The position numbers and the translations under genes were made by a program. The notes below the pieces were generated by a model that was not told where the DNA came from, made no database searches, and saw only the letters and a program-made list of their open reading frames with translations. A DNA stretch of 64,000 nucleotides from Cupriavidus lacunae (lineage in GTDB: Bacteria; Pseudomonadota; Gammaproteobacteria; Burkholderiales; Burkholderiaceae). The stretch spans positions 37,743 through 101,742 of the forward strand of contig NZ_QKWJ01000025.1 of NCBI RefSeq assembly GCF_003353055.1. The letters run 5' to 3'. Within the stretch, counting starts at the first letter, position 1. Each line of letters starts with the position of its first letter. This document shows positions 46,891 to 55,447 of the stretch, in pieces.

Positions 46891-48978
46891 TCAGGGCGTC
46901 CCGCCAAACATCTCCAGCATATCGTTCTGGCTCACATGCGGATGCTTGGAACGCGTCTGCTTGCGCTCATAGTTGCCGTCCGGCTGCATGATCCACGCCG
47001 AGGCGTTGTCGCGCAGGTGCACCTGCAGGCTTTCCTTGATGACACGCGCCTTCAGCGTCTTGTCCAGCACCGGGAACGCCACTTCAACGCGCCGGAACAG
47101 GTTGCGGTCCATCCAGTCGGCACTGGACAGGTACAGCACTTCCTCGCCGCCGGCGAGGAAGTAGTAGACCCGGTGGTGTTCCAGGAAGCGCCCGATGATC
47201 GAGCGCACCGAGATGTTCTCGGACATGCCCGGCACGCCCGGCATCAGGGCGCACACGCCGCGCACGATCAGGTCGATCTTCACCCCCGCGCGCGAAGCCT
47301 TGTACAGCTCGTCGATGATCGACGGCTCCAGCAGCGCGTTCATCTTGGCGATGATGCGCGCGGGCTTGCAGGCACGCGCGTTGCGGGCCTCGGCGCGGAT
47401 ATGGTCGACCAGGTTGCTCTGCATGGTGAAGGGCGACTGCCACAGGTGGTTCAGCCGGATGGTGCCGGCGGTGCCGGTCAGCAGCTGGAACACATGGTGC
47501 ACGTCTTCGCAGATCGCCTCGTCGGCCGTCAGCAGGCCGAAGTCGGTATAGAGCCGGGCAGTGCGCGGGTGATAGTTGCCGGTGCCGAGGTGGGCGTAGC
47601 GCCGCAGCTTGACTTGCTTGGCCTTGGGGCCGGTGGGCTCGCGCCGCACGATCAGCAGCATCTTGGCGTGGCACTTGTGGCCGACCACGCCGTAGATCAC
47701 ATGGGCGCCGGCCGACTCCAGCCGCTCGGCCCAGTTGATATTGGTTTCCTCGTCAAAGCGCGCCAGCAGCTCGACCACCACCGTCACTTCCTTGCCGTTG
47801 CGCGCGGCGGTCATCAGCGCTTCCATCACCAGCGATTCATTGCCGGTGCGGTAGACCGTCTGCTTGATCGCAACCACGTTGGGGTCGGCTGCCGCCAGTT
47901 GCAGCAGGTCGAGCACGGAACTGAAGCTCTCGTACGGGTGGTGCAGCAGCACGTCCTGCTGGCGCATCACGTCGAACATCGACGCGCCGCTGGAAAAGAC
48001 CTTGACCGGGGCCGGCACGTACGGCGGGAACTTCAGTGCGGGCCGGTCGACCATGTCGGGGATCTGCATCAGCCGCACCAGGTTCACCGGGCCGGACACG
48101 CGGTACAGGTCCTGTTCCGACAGGCCCGACTCGAGCAGCAGCCGGCGCGACAGCGGGGCGGGGGTATCGGACGAGACTTCCAGCCGCACCGTGTCGCCGA
48201 AATGGCGCGTGGGCAGTTCGCCCTGCAGCGCCTCGCGCAGGTCGGTGATCTCGTCTTCGGAGACGAACAGGTCGGAGTTGCGCGTGACGCGGAACTGGTA
48301 GCAGCCGTGCACGGCAATGGCCGGGAACAGCTCATGCACGAAGCCCTGCATGAAGGACGACAGCATCACGAAGCCATACGGGTAGCCCGACAGCTTTTCC
48401 GGCATCTTGACCACGCGCGGCAGCGCACGCGGCGCCTGCACGATGGCCAGGTCGGCGTCGCGCCCGAAGGCGTCCTTGCCGGACAGCTCCACCACGAAGT
48501 TCAGGCTCTTGTTGAGCACGCGCGGAAAGGGGTGGGCCGGGTCCAGAGCAATCGGGGTCAGCACCGGCGCCAGTTCACGCTGGAAAAACTCGCGTGCCCA
48601 CTCGCGCTGGGCGTCGGTCCAGGTGGTGGTCAGGTGGAAAAAGACCCCTTCTTTTTCAAGTAGTGGAAAAATGGTGTTCTGCAGCATGTCATACTGCGAA
48701 GCCACTATCCGTTGCGTGCGCTCGGTGACAAGCTGGTAGGTCTGCTGGAACGAGAGGCCATCCGGCGTCAGGCCCGACGCGTTGTCACGCATCTGTTCCT
48801 TCAGGCCCGCCATGCGGATTTCAAAGAACTCGTCCAGATTGCTGGACACGATGCAGATGAATTTCAGCCGCTCCAGCAGCGGGACCTTGGGGTCCGCGGC
48901 TTGCGCCAGCACGCGGGCATTGAATTCCAGGATGCCCAGTTCGCGGTTGAGCAGCGTACTGGACGGAGTCGTCGACAT
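46891..48978 (-). CDS. ppk: Polyphosphate kinase 1
   Basis: A 695-residue PPK1 that makes polyphosphate from ATP. N-terminal SSTLLNRELGILEFNARVLA, central LLHHPYESFSSVLDLLQLAA, the phosphorylated His region YGVVGHKCHAKMLLIVRRE, and YAHLGTGNYHPRTARLYTDF. Start ATG 48978 is preferred to 48984 because GAAGG is then 8 bp away. It is divergent from ppx, and the intergenic DNA carries a Pho-box-like site. Confidence 0.96.
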   Translation of the reverse strand: MSTTPSSTLLNRELGILEFNARVLAQAADPKVPLLERLKFICIVSSNLDEFFEIRMAGLKEQMRDNASGLTPDGLSFQQTYQLVTERTQRIVASQYDMLQNTIFPLLEKEGVFFHLTTTWTDAQREWAREFFQRELAPVLTPIALDPAHPFPRVLNKSLNFVVELSGKDAFGRDADLAIVQAPRALPRVVKMPEKLSGYPYGFVMLSSFMQGFVHELFPAIAVHGCYQFRVTRNSDLFVSEDEITDLREALQGELPTRHFGDTVRLEVSSDTPAPLSRRLLLESGLSEQDLYRVSGPVNLVRLMQIPDMVDRPALKFPPYVPAPVKVFSSGASMFDVMRQQDVLLHHPYESFSSVLDLLQLAAADPNVVAIKQTVYRTGNESLVMEALMTAARNGKEVTVVVELLARFDEETNINWAERLESAGAHVIYGVVGHKCHAKMLLIVRREPTGPKAKQVKLRRYAHLGTGNYHPRTARLYTDFGLLTADEAICEDVHHVFQLLTGTAGTIRLNHLWQSPFTMQSNLVDHIRAEARNARACKPARIIAKMNALLEPSIIDELYKASRAGVKIDLIVRGVCALMPGVPGMSENISVRSIIGRFLEHHRVYYFLAGGEEVLYLSSADWMDRNLFRRVEVAFPVLDKTLKARVIKESLQVHLRDNASAWIMQPDGNYERKQTRSKHPHVSQNDMLEMFGGTP

Positions 48979-49023
48979 GAGCATGGCCTTCTTTTAGTAA
49001 TGTGGCGACTTTTTCATAAAAAC

Positions 49024-49041
49024 GTGTCACTTTTATGACAG
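49024..49041 (-). promoter_or_regulatory. Pho-box-like site upstream of ppk
   Basis: On the minus strand CTGTCATAAAAGTGACAC, close to the consensus of two 7-bp half-sites with a 4-bp A/T spacer; the second half-site is imperfect. It lies about 46 bp before the ppk start in the 193-bp ppk-ppx gap. The gap also has an inverted GTCATG/CATGAC at 49051-49069. Confidence 0.5.
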
Positions 49042-49171
49042 TTTGATTTTGTCATGATGCGGACATGACGACGACATATTTTTCCCGGGCGCGAACGCCG
49101 GCAGGCCAAGGCACTACAGTGCACCTGCCGCGCCACGCAACGCCAACGCGAACCAGCCCTCCGAGCATACG

Positions 49172-50704
49172 ATGAACAACACTCCACGCCTGCTGGCCGC
49201 CGTCGACATGGGTTCGAACAGCTTCCGCCTGATGATCGGGCGGGTGGACGAGACCCCCACGGCCAGCGGCCCCGCCAGCCAGATCTTCCAGGTCGACGCG
49301 CTGCGCGAGCCGGTCCGGCTGGCCGCCGGCCTGACGCCCGACAAATACCTGGACCAGCCCGCGCGGCGACGCGGCATCGATGCGCTGCGGCGCTTCGGCG
49401 ACCGCCTGCGCGAGTTCGCGCCGGGCCAGGTGCGTGCCGTGGCCACCAACACCTTGCGCGTGGCCAAGAATGCGTCTGAATTCCTGATCGAGGCCGAAAG
49501 CGCGCTTGGCTTCCCGATCGAAGTGATCGCCGGGCGCGAGGAAGCGCGGCTGATCTACCTCGGTGCCTCGCACGATGCGCCGGCCTGCCAGGGCAACCGT
49601 TTGGTGGTCGATATCGGTGGTGGCTCGACCGAGTTCATCATCGGCAGCGGCTACCAGTCCAAGCTGATGGAAAGCCTCTATATCGGCTGCGTATCGCACA
49701 GCCGGCAGTTCTTCCCCAGCGGCAACGTGGATGAATACGCGATGAAGCAGGCCGAGCTGGCCGCGCGCCGCGAGATCCAGGTGCTGGTGCGCCAGTACCG
49801 CGCGGCGGGATGGGAGCAGGCGGTGGGCTCGTCGGGCACCGCGCGCGCGCTGGCCGAGCTGATCGAACTGAACGGCATGAACGACAGCACGTCAGAGCAT
49901 GGCATCACGCGCGAAGGGCTGGAGCGCCTGAAGCGCGCGCTGATCAAGGCCGAGAACACCAACCGCGTCAAGCTGACCGGCCTCAAGCCGGACCGCATCC
50001 CGGTGCTGCCGGGCGGGCTGTCGATCATGCTTGGCGTGTTTGCCGAGCTCGATATCGAGCGCATGGACGTGACCGACGGCGCGCTGCGGCTGGGCGTACT
50101 GTACGACCTGCTCGGACGCAGCCACCACGAGGACATGCGCACGGTCACGGTGGACCAGTTCATGCGCCGCTACGGCGTGGACCGGGCCCAGGCCGGCCGG
50201 GTGCGGCGCGCAGCGCAGACGCTGCTGTCACAGTTCCCGGAGCCGGTCAACGAACGGCGCGAGGACAATCTTGCGCTGCTGGGCTGGGCCGCCAGCCAGC
50301 ATGAGATCGGCATGTCGATTTCGCACAGCGGCTATCACAAGCATTCGGCCTATATCGCCACGCACGCCGACATGCCGGGCTTCTCTAAGACCGACCAGGC
50401 GCGCCTGGCAACGCTGCTGCTGGGCCATGCGGGCAAGCTCGGCAAGCTGTCGGGCAGCGGCAAGTTCCTCGACTGGCGCATGCTGTTCAGCCTGCGCCTG
50501 GCCTTTGTGCTGTGCCGCCGCCGCTCGGACGTGGCCTTGCCCGATATCCGCGTGAGCCAGCTGACCGAAGCGCTGGATGAAGGCTTTACGGTGCGCTTGC
50601 CGAAGGCGTGGATCGAGGTCAATCCGCTGATCGAATACAGCCTGGCGCAGGAGGCCGACGAGTGGCAGCGGATCGGCAAGCGCTACAAGGTGATCTACGA
50701 CTGA
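49172..50704 (+). CDS. ppx: Exopolyphosphatase / pppGpp phosphohydrolase
   Basis: A 510-residue ASKHA-fold phosphatase. AAVDMGSNSFRLMIGRV (about 9-25), LVVDIGGGSTEFIIG (about 145-159), VGSSGTARALAEL and a C-terminal HD-like region (ALLGWAASQHEIGMSISHSG, HKHSAYI). It degrades polyphosphate and may hydrolyse pppGpp. Divergently transcribed from ppk. Confidence 0.95.
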   Translation: MNNTPRLLAAVDMGSNSFRLMIGRVDETPTASGPASQIFQVDALREPVRLAAGLTPDKYLDQPARRRGIDALRRFGDRLREFAPGQVRAVATNTLRVAKNASEFLIEAESALGFPIEVIAGREEARLIYLGASHDAPACQGNRLVVDIGGGSTEFIIGSGYQSKLMESLYIGCVSHSRQFFPSGNVDEYAMKQAELAARREIQVLVRQYRAAGWEQAVGSSGTARALAELIELNGMNDSTSEHGITREGLERLKRALIKAENTNRVKLTGLKPDRIPVLPGGLSIMLGVFAELDIERMDVTDGALRLGVLYDLLGRSHHEDMRTVTVDQFMRRYGVDRAQAGRVRRAAQTLLSQFPEPVNERREDNLALLGWAASQHEIGMSISHSGYHKHSAYIATHADMPGFSKTDQARLATLLLGHAGKLGKLSGSGKFLDWRMLFSLRLAFVLCRRRSDVALPDIRVSQLTEALDEGFTVRLPKAWIEVNPLIEYSLAQEADEWQRIGKRYKVIYD

Positions 50705-50762
50705 ATGAGGGGCGGCCGCCGAGGCGGCGGCCGCAAGAGGAACGGAGTTGGCGGGGCGCCGC

Positions 50763-51602
50763 TCAGGCGGCGTTGTTCAGGCCCAGGAAGTGGCGGGCGT
50801 AGCGCGGGTTCATGTCGTTCACGCGCAGCAGCGTGAGGAAGTCCGCCACGTTGAAGTCGGGGTCCCAGGCCGGCTGGCCGCAGATCTTCGCACCCAGGCG
50901 CAGGTAGCCCTTGATCAGCGCGGGCGGCTCGACGTCCAGCTGTTGGTTCAGGTCTTCCACCGGCAGCGGCAGGCGCGGGAAGGCGTGGTATTCGATCGGC
51001 GCCAGCGAGCGCTCGCTGAACAGCCGGTGCAGGCTGGCCGCGTAGTGGCCGCCGTCGCTCATCGGCACGCTGGCGCAGCCCAGCATCGACTCGATGCCCC
51101 AGCGCTGCAGGTACTCGCCCAGCCCACCCCACAGCGCCATGATGACGCTGCCGGAGCGGTAGTCGCGGTGCACGCACGAGCGGCCAAGCTCCAGCATCTT
51201 GGGGCGCAGGTGGGCCAGGCGCACCAGATCGAATTCCGACTCGGCGTACAGGCAGCCCAGGCGCTTGGCCTGGTGCGGCGGCAGCACGCGGTAGGTGCCG
51301 ACCACGCGCAATGTGGTCATGTCGCGCACGATCAGGTGGTCGCAGTAGGCATCGAACATGTCGATGTCCAGCTCCGGTACCGAACAGGTCAGGCGCGCGC
51401 CCATCTCCTCGGCAAAGACCTTGTAGCGAAGGCGCTGGGCCTCGACTATTTCGTCCTGGTGGCGCGCCCACGCCACGCTGAGAACAGGCGAATCATTTGC
51501 CGGTGTATCGGATTGGCGATGAAGACGCCTCCGCGCCGTCTGGCCGAGGCCATTGGGCAGAGAGTCGAAGAGCGGCTGGGTAGGCGTCGGCAGATCTCGC
51601 AT
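50763..51602 (-). CDS. olsB: GNAT-family N-acyltransferase, OlsB-like (ornithine-lipid synthesis)
   Basis: A 279-residue protein. The OlsB/hemolysin-type core has EAQRLRYKVFAEEMGARL (about 55-72), DAYCDHLIVRD, VVGTYRVLPPHQAKRLG, KMLELGRSCVHRDYRSGSVI and LGCASVPMSDGG. OlsB transfers a 3-hydroxyacyl chain from ACP to ornithine, the first step to phosphorus-free ornithine lipids. ATG 51602 is chosen because AAGGGAC lies upstream; the frame stays open to 51791, but that stretch contains the Pho array. No olsA neighbour is seen. The family also includes N-acyl transferases of other specificity. Confidence 0.75.
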   Translation of the reverse strand: MRDLPTPTQPLFDSLPNGLGQTARRRLHRQSDTPANDSPVLSVAWARHQDEIVEAQRLRYKVFAEEMGARLTCSVPELDIDMFDAYCDHLIVRDMTTLRVVGTYRVLPPHQAKRLGCLYAESEFDLVRLAHLRPKMLELGRSCVHRDYRSGSVIMALWGGLGEYLQRWGIESMLGCASVPMSDGGHYAASLHRLFSERSLAPIEYHAFPRLPLPVEDLNQQLDVEPPALIKGYLRLGAKICGQPAWDPDFNVADFLTLLRVNDMNPRYARHFLGLNNAA

Positions 51603-51638
51603 CAGTATGTCCCTTTGGTGACGAAACTGTTGCGATGC

Positions 51639-51692
51639 AATGTAGTCAGGGCGGGTGACAGTGCCGTGACCCGGCGATGACGGTTCCGTGAC
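51639..51692 (-). promoter_or_regulatory. Array of four Pho half-sites with -10 element, upstream of the olsB-like gene
   Basis: TGAC (GTCA on the coding strand) occurs at 51656, 51667, 51678 and 51689, exactly 11 bp apart four times. Read on the minus strand the units are CGTCAC, CCGTCAT, GGGTCAC and CTGTCAC with 4-bp spacers. Eleven bases further down comes TACATT (51644-51639) as -10. This is the geometry of a PhoB-activated promoter in which the Pho boxes replace the -35. Confidence 0.8.
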
Positions 51693-51943
51693 GTCGCCAG
51701 CCAGGGTGGTCGGCTGGCCTGCTTCCTGTGACGGATCAGGCAGCTTATCGCGATGGTCGCCACCAGTCTGGTGACGGGCGGGGTCATGCATGGGAATCTC
51801 CGTGACACCTGCAAGCGGCCGGGAAGGGGTGCCGGAGCCACTTTAGTGACGGGGGATTCCGCCCGCCATCAGTCATTTCTGATTTTTGCGGGCCAGGATG
51901 GGGCGGGTGCCTTCGGGCGGCACCCGCAAGCCGGAGGCAGGGC

Positions 51944-52420
51944 TCAGAGGAAATCAGGGTTGATGACCGCGCGCAGCACGGTCTGGGCCTCGCTCTCGCG
52001 CGTGCGGCCGGTCAGCCACCAGATGCCGCTCTTGCGCACGCTCCAGTTCATCTCCGAGCCGGCCAGCAGCAGGCTGACGACGCGGCCGATCCATGGCTGG
52101 TGCCCGACCACCACCACATACTCCGGGCGCTCCGGCCATTCGACGGCAGCAAGCACGGCGCTGACGTCGGCGCCGGGTGTGAGGGCATCCACGATTTCAG
52201 GCTCGCTGGTCAGTGCGGCCGCGGTTTCGCGGGTGCGCAGGGCGGGGCTGCACAATACGCGGGTATCGGCCGGCAGATGCGCGCGCAACCATTTGGCAGA
52301 GACTTCCGCCTGCTTGCGGCCGCGGCGCGTCAGCGGGCGCTGCAGGTCGGCATGGCGGCTCAGGCTGAGCGCGTCGGGCAGGTCTTCGGCTTCGGCGTGG
52401 CGCCACAGGATCAGGTTCAT
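51944..52420 (-). CDS. sixA: SixA-type phosphohistidine phosphatase
   Basis: A 158-residue histidine-phosphatase-superfamily protein. RHAEAED at the N-terminus carries the catalytic His; RPLTRRGRKQAEVSAKWL, CSPALRTRETA and VVVVGHQPWIGRV complete the pocket. SixA removes phosphate from His in phosphotransfer proteins in E. coli. Start ATG 52420 (MNLILWRHAE). It sits near ppx in many proteobacteria. Between it and infA (52421-52668) I see nothing more. Confidence 0.88.
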   Translation of the reverse strand: MNLILWRHAEAEDLPDALSLSRHADLQRPLTRRGRKQAEVSAKWLRAHLPADTRVLCSPALRTRETAAALTSEPEIVDALTPGADVSAVLAAVEWPERPEYVVVVGHQPWIGRVVSLLLAGSEMNWSVRKSGIWWLTGRTRESEAQTVLRAVINPDFL

Positions 52421-52668
52421 GTCGGGCTGGGCGATGGGGGTGATTCGAGTATGGTGAAGCGGCCCGACCGGCGCAAGCGCCAGCTTGGCCGTTCCATTGG
52501 TACCGGCATGGCCTGGCGCGGCGGCGCGTAAACGAAACCGGGCTGCCGATCGGGCAGCCCGCAAGTGTGTCCGGGCGCGGTGTCAGCGGCGTGACAGCGC
52601 GTCGGCGCACAACGGCAGCGGCGCGGGCGACAGGCGCGAATGCAGTGTCGCCGGGGCCGTACGGAAAC

Positions 52669-52890
52669 TCAGGACTTGTGGCGGAAGTTGATGCGTCCCT
52701 TGGTCAGGTCGTAGGGCGACATTTCCAGGGTGACACGGTCGCCGGCCAGGATACGGATGCGGTGCTTCTGCATCTTGCCCGAAGCGTATGCCCAGATTTC
52801 GACGCCGTTTTCCAGCGTGACACGATAGCGGTTGTCAGGCAGGGCTTCCGACACCACGCCGCCAAATTCAATGAGTTCTTCCTTAGCCAA
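52669..52890 (-). CDS. infA: Translation initiation factor IF-1
   Basis: A 73-residue S1/OB-fold protein: AKEELIEFGGVVSEALPDNR, YRVTLENGVEIWAYASGKMQ, KHRIRILAGDRVTLEMSPYD and GRINFRHKS. It occupies the ribosomal A site during initiation. Read from TTG 52890 after AAAAGGAAG. Betaproteobacteria often carry a second infA away from the ribosomal operons, and this stand-alone copy fits that. Confidence 0.93.
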   Translation of the reverse strand: MAKEELIEFGGVVSEALPDNRYRVTLENGVEIWAYASGKMQKHRIRILAGDRVTLEMSPYDLTKGRINFRHKS

Positions 52891-53308
52891 TCTGTCTTCC
52901 TTTTCGGCAGCCCGCGAAGGCTGCATGGTTGCGTTATCAAAAATCCTGTTCGGTTCGCCCGGCACGGCGCGGAACCGCGGCACACTTCGCCGTTGCTGCG
53001 AACCGCGCCGCCGTGGGGTTGTTCGGGGCAGGGTCACGCGGACTGCGGCGCGTGGCGCCTGATTGCTTGGTTCTGTCAGCGGTATCGCCCAACGGGCGCG
53101 GATAGCTTGGGCGATTACCTTGCCGCTGACGGCCGGAGAGACCGTGTGCTTCGCAGAGCAGGCGGGCAGGTGTACCCGGTGGTTCGCCAGTTTGGTGTCG
53201 TCGCGGATGGCCCGCGCCGGCGGCTGCTGTTCGCTCGCAAGAGCGCGCTGGTGAGAACGCCCGGTTACAGGGATGCTCGGACACCCCGGGGGCTACTGCA
53301 ACATTGTA
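52891..53308 (-). promoter_or_regulatory. Long infA leader with putative extended -10 promoter
   Basis: The 591 bp between infA and the membrane-protein gene at 53482 contain no convincing coding frame. On the minus strand TGGTACAAT (TACAAT at 53308-53303) looks like an extended -10. If it is used, infA has a leader of about 400 nt. The remaining part to 53481 holds the opposite promoter region; I see no motif there. Confidence 0.35.
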
Positions 53309-53481
53309 CCACGTACGCAGTTGCAGCATGGCCACTTCGTCGGTTGCACCTTCCTTGCTGATCGGTAATTGATGTGCTTAAAGCGTATCTTTATCACGCC
53401 CGGATGGCTTGGTATTTGCGTCGTATGAGCTAGAACTAACTCGTACGGCCTTGCCGGGCCGGATCTCGCAAGGAGACTGCC

Positions 53482-54003
53482 ATGGAACTCCATCTGGAAT
53501 CGCATCGCTATGTCCGCTGCCGGCCCGACTGGCGGGCAGCGGTGCTGGCGGGGCTGATTGCCGGCGCGGTCTACATGGTGCTGGAGTTGCTGACCGCGCG
53601 CTTCCTGCTGTACCAGGGCGCCTGGGGGACCGTGAAAATGGTCGCGGCCATCATCCTGGGGCGCGAGGCCCTGTCGGCGGATGCCTTCAACTGGACCATC
53701 GTGCTGGCCGCAGGGACGGTGCACTTCGGCCTGTCGATCATCCTGGCGGCGCTGCTGGCCCTGATCCTGTCGTCATTCCGGCTTGATTCCAGCCTGGCCC
53801 TGGCCTCGCTGGTCGGCATCGTATTCGGCGTGGCGGTGTACCTGGTCGATTTCTATGTGCTCGGGCGCTATCTCAACTGGTTCGACGAGGCCCGCGGCTG
53901 GGAAAGCCTGTTCGCCCATGCGCTGTTCGGGCTGGTGGCGGCCGACGTGTATTGCAACCTTGAGCGGCGGCGCAACGATGCGGCGGGCCAGCATCCCGCC
54001 TGA
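53482..54003 (+). CDS. Four-helix integral membrane protein, unknown function
   Basis: A 173-residue protein with four hydrophobic helices: AAVLAGLIAGAVYMVLELL, WTIVLAAGTVHFGLSIILAA, ALASLVGIVFGVAVYLVDFY and FAHALFGLVAADVYCNL. An AAGGAGACTGCC ribosome site supports the start. Similar short proteins occur in Ralstonia and Cupriavidus without known function. A conserved-looking loop is LLYQGAWGTVKMVAAIILGR. Confidence 0.7.
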   Translation: MELHLESHRYVRCRPDWRAAVLAGLIAGAVYMVLELLTARFLLYQGAWGTVKMVAAIILGREALSADAFNWTIVLAAGTVHFGLSIILAALLALILSSFRLDSSLALASLVGIVFGVAVYLVDFYVLGRYLNWFDEARGWESLFAHALFGLVAADVYCNLERRRNDAAGQHPA

Positions 54004-54116
54004 ACCGCTTAGCCCATCTGGTCGATATGACGTCTAACGCGCTCACACTAACCTAGAGGAAATGATCGCAGCAACTGCCGTCAACCAGGCCTGCGGACAG
54101 CCACACCGGAGTGCCC

Positions 54117-54860
54117 ATGCGGGTCGCCATCGTCAGTACCGAAACCACCGGGCCCATGCCAGCGGATGAGCCCGTCAGCATCGGCTTGCTGCTGGTCGAG
54201 GTGATGCCGCGCGCGGGCAGCCTGTTGCGGGAGGTCACCAGCTATTACGGCTCTCAGGAGCCCACTGTGCCGATCAGCGAGTCGGCCACCGGCACCCACG
54301 GGCTGACCGCGGAGATGCTGCGCGGGCGCCGCTTTGACGTCGACGCCATCCGCGCCATTGTCGACGACGCCGACGTGCTGGTCGCCCACGGCGCGGATTT
54401 CAACGCGAGGATGCTGGAAAAGGTGCTGCCCGACATCCGGCACAAGTCCTGGCGCTGCTCGGTGCGGCAGGTGCACTGGTCCCGTCTGTTCCACGTCCCC
54501 AACCACAAGCTGGATACGCTGTGCGAGCACCTGCATATCTTCCGGCCGCGCCCGCAGGTCGCCCTCGACGATTGCCTTGCGCTGTCCAAGCTGCTGTTCC
54601 AGCCGATGGGGAGCGCCGGCCAGCCAACGCCCATGGGCTTCCTGCTGGCCGAGTCCGACTTCGTGCCGCGCGCGGCTATCAGTGCGACCGCACAAGCTGC
54701 CGCCAGGTCCGCAGCGACGGATCGCTCAGACGCCGTCCCTTCCTGGATGCCGCAGGTCGATGCCAGCGCTGATGGCCCCAGCCGGGGGCTCGTGATTGCA
54801 GCCGTGGCGCTGATGCTGTTCGCCGGGGCGCTGATCTGGCCGGATTTGTGGCCGTGGTGA
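54117..54860 (+). CDS. DnaQ-like DEDD-fold protein with C-terminal membrane anchor and degenerate active site
   Basis: A 247-residue protein. The first 165 residues follow the DnaQ exonuclease pattern: VAIVSTETTG (Exo I, but Ser in place of the first Asp), ESATGTHGLTAEML, VLVAHGADFNARMLEKVLPD (Exo II) and RPQVALDDCLALSKLLF (Exo III, with Gln where His is usual). A Ser/Ala linker is followed by one hydrophobic helix, GLVIAAVALMLFAGALIWPD, at the C-terminus. Two catalytic positions are changed, so nuclease activity is doubtful; it may bind nucleic acid or nucleotides at the membrane. ATG 54117 follows CCGGAG. Confidence 0.7.
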   Translation: MRVAIVSTETTGPMPADEPVSIGLLLVEVMPRAGSLLREVTSYYGSQEPTVPISESATGTHGLTAEMLRGRRFDVDAIRAIVDDADVLVAHGADFNARMLEKVLPDIRHKSWRCSVRQVHWSRLFHVPNHKLDTLCEHLHIFRPRPQVALDDCLALSKLLFQPMGSAGQPTPMGFLLAESDFVPRAAISATAQAAARSAATDRSDAVPSWMPQVDASADGPSRGLVIAAVALMLFAGALIWPDLWPW

Positions 54861-54900
54861 GTGACGCGGCCGGCCTCCGAGGATGACCGCAAGCTGACTG

Positions 54901-54940
54901 GAAAAAGAAAAACGGCCTGGATCTTTCGATCCAGGCCGTT
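54901..54940 (-). terminator. Intrinsic terminator of tRNA-Pro
   Basis: AACGGCCTGGATC/GATCCAGGCCGTT around TTTC (54911-54940), followed on the minus strand by TTTTTCTTTTTCC-like sequence. Confidence 0.85.
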
Positions 54941-54958
54941 GTTTCCACTACATATTTC

Positions 54959-55035
54959 TGGTCGGAGCGATAGGATTCGAACCTACGACCCTCTGATCCC
55001 AAATCAGATGCGCTACCAGGCTGCGCTACGCTCCG
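54959..55035 (-). tRNA. tRNA-Pro (anticodon TGG)
   Basis: Full cloverleaf on the minus strand. Acceptor CGGAGCG/CGCTCCG, anticodon stem TCTGA/TCAGA with loop TTTGGGA (anticodon TGG), T-arm GTAGG-TTCGAAT-CCTAT, discriminator A and encoded CCA at 54961-54959. Confidence 0.95.
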
Positions 55036-55149
55036 AAGCCCGCTATTGTAGCCGGGTCACCGCGCCGCGGTCAATCTGAAGTAATACAAGCCGCTTCGGC
55101 CCCCTCAACCCTGTTGTCCTGTTCCCCCTTCTGGCGGGGGCGCTTTGGC

Positions 55150-55177
55150 TTGACTTGGGTTTGCGCGCTGCGATAAT
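55150..55177 (+). promoter_or_regulatory. Putative promoter of the diguanylate cyclase gene
   Basis: TTGACT (55150-55155), 16-bp spacer, GATAAT (55172-55177), leaving a leader of about 265 nt with a CGGTCC/GGACCG hairpin near 55367-55384. The rest of the 412-bp gap shows nothing else. Confidence 0.55.
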
Positions 55178-55447
55178 CCCGCACACCGCTCAAGTCCGAC
55201 CGGCGTGCTGTTGGGAACGCCCGGTTTGCGTATTTCCTTCCGGACTGACCTGATCACCAGAACAAGAACGGCGCTCTCGCCCCCGGCGAGCGGCTCGGTG
55301 TGCTTGCGTTTGCCGGCTGGCGGCGCCAGGCGGCCTGAAGCAGGATGTGCGGCAATTGATAACAACGGTCCGGCACAGGACCGGCAAAAAAGCAGGGAAG
55401 CGCGGCGCCATGCAGAGCGTCGCTTGTTGCCTTGGACGGGAATAAAG

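Noticed and set aside
51603..51791. Longer start of the OlsB-like protein
   Set aside because: It would place the Pho array and -10 inside the coding region; ATG 51602 has its own ribosome site and matches the family start.
51699..51850. Further GTGAC motifs beyond the olsB array
   Set aside because: Their spacing (31-44 bp) does not follow the 11-bp period; probably chance in GC-rich DNA.
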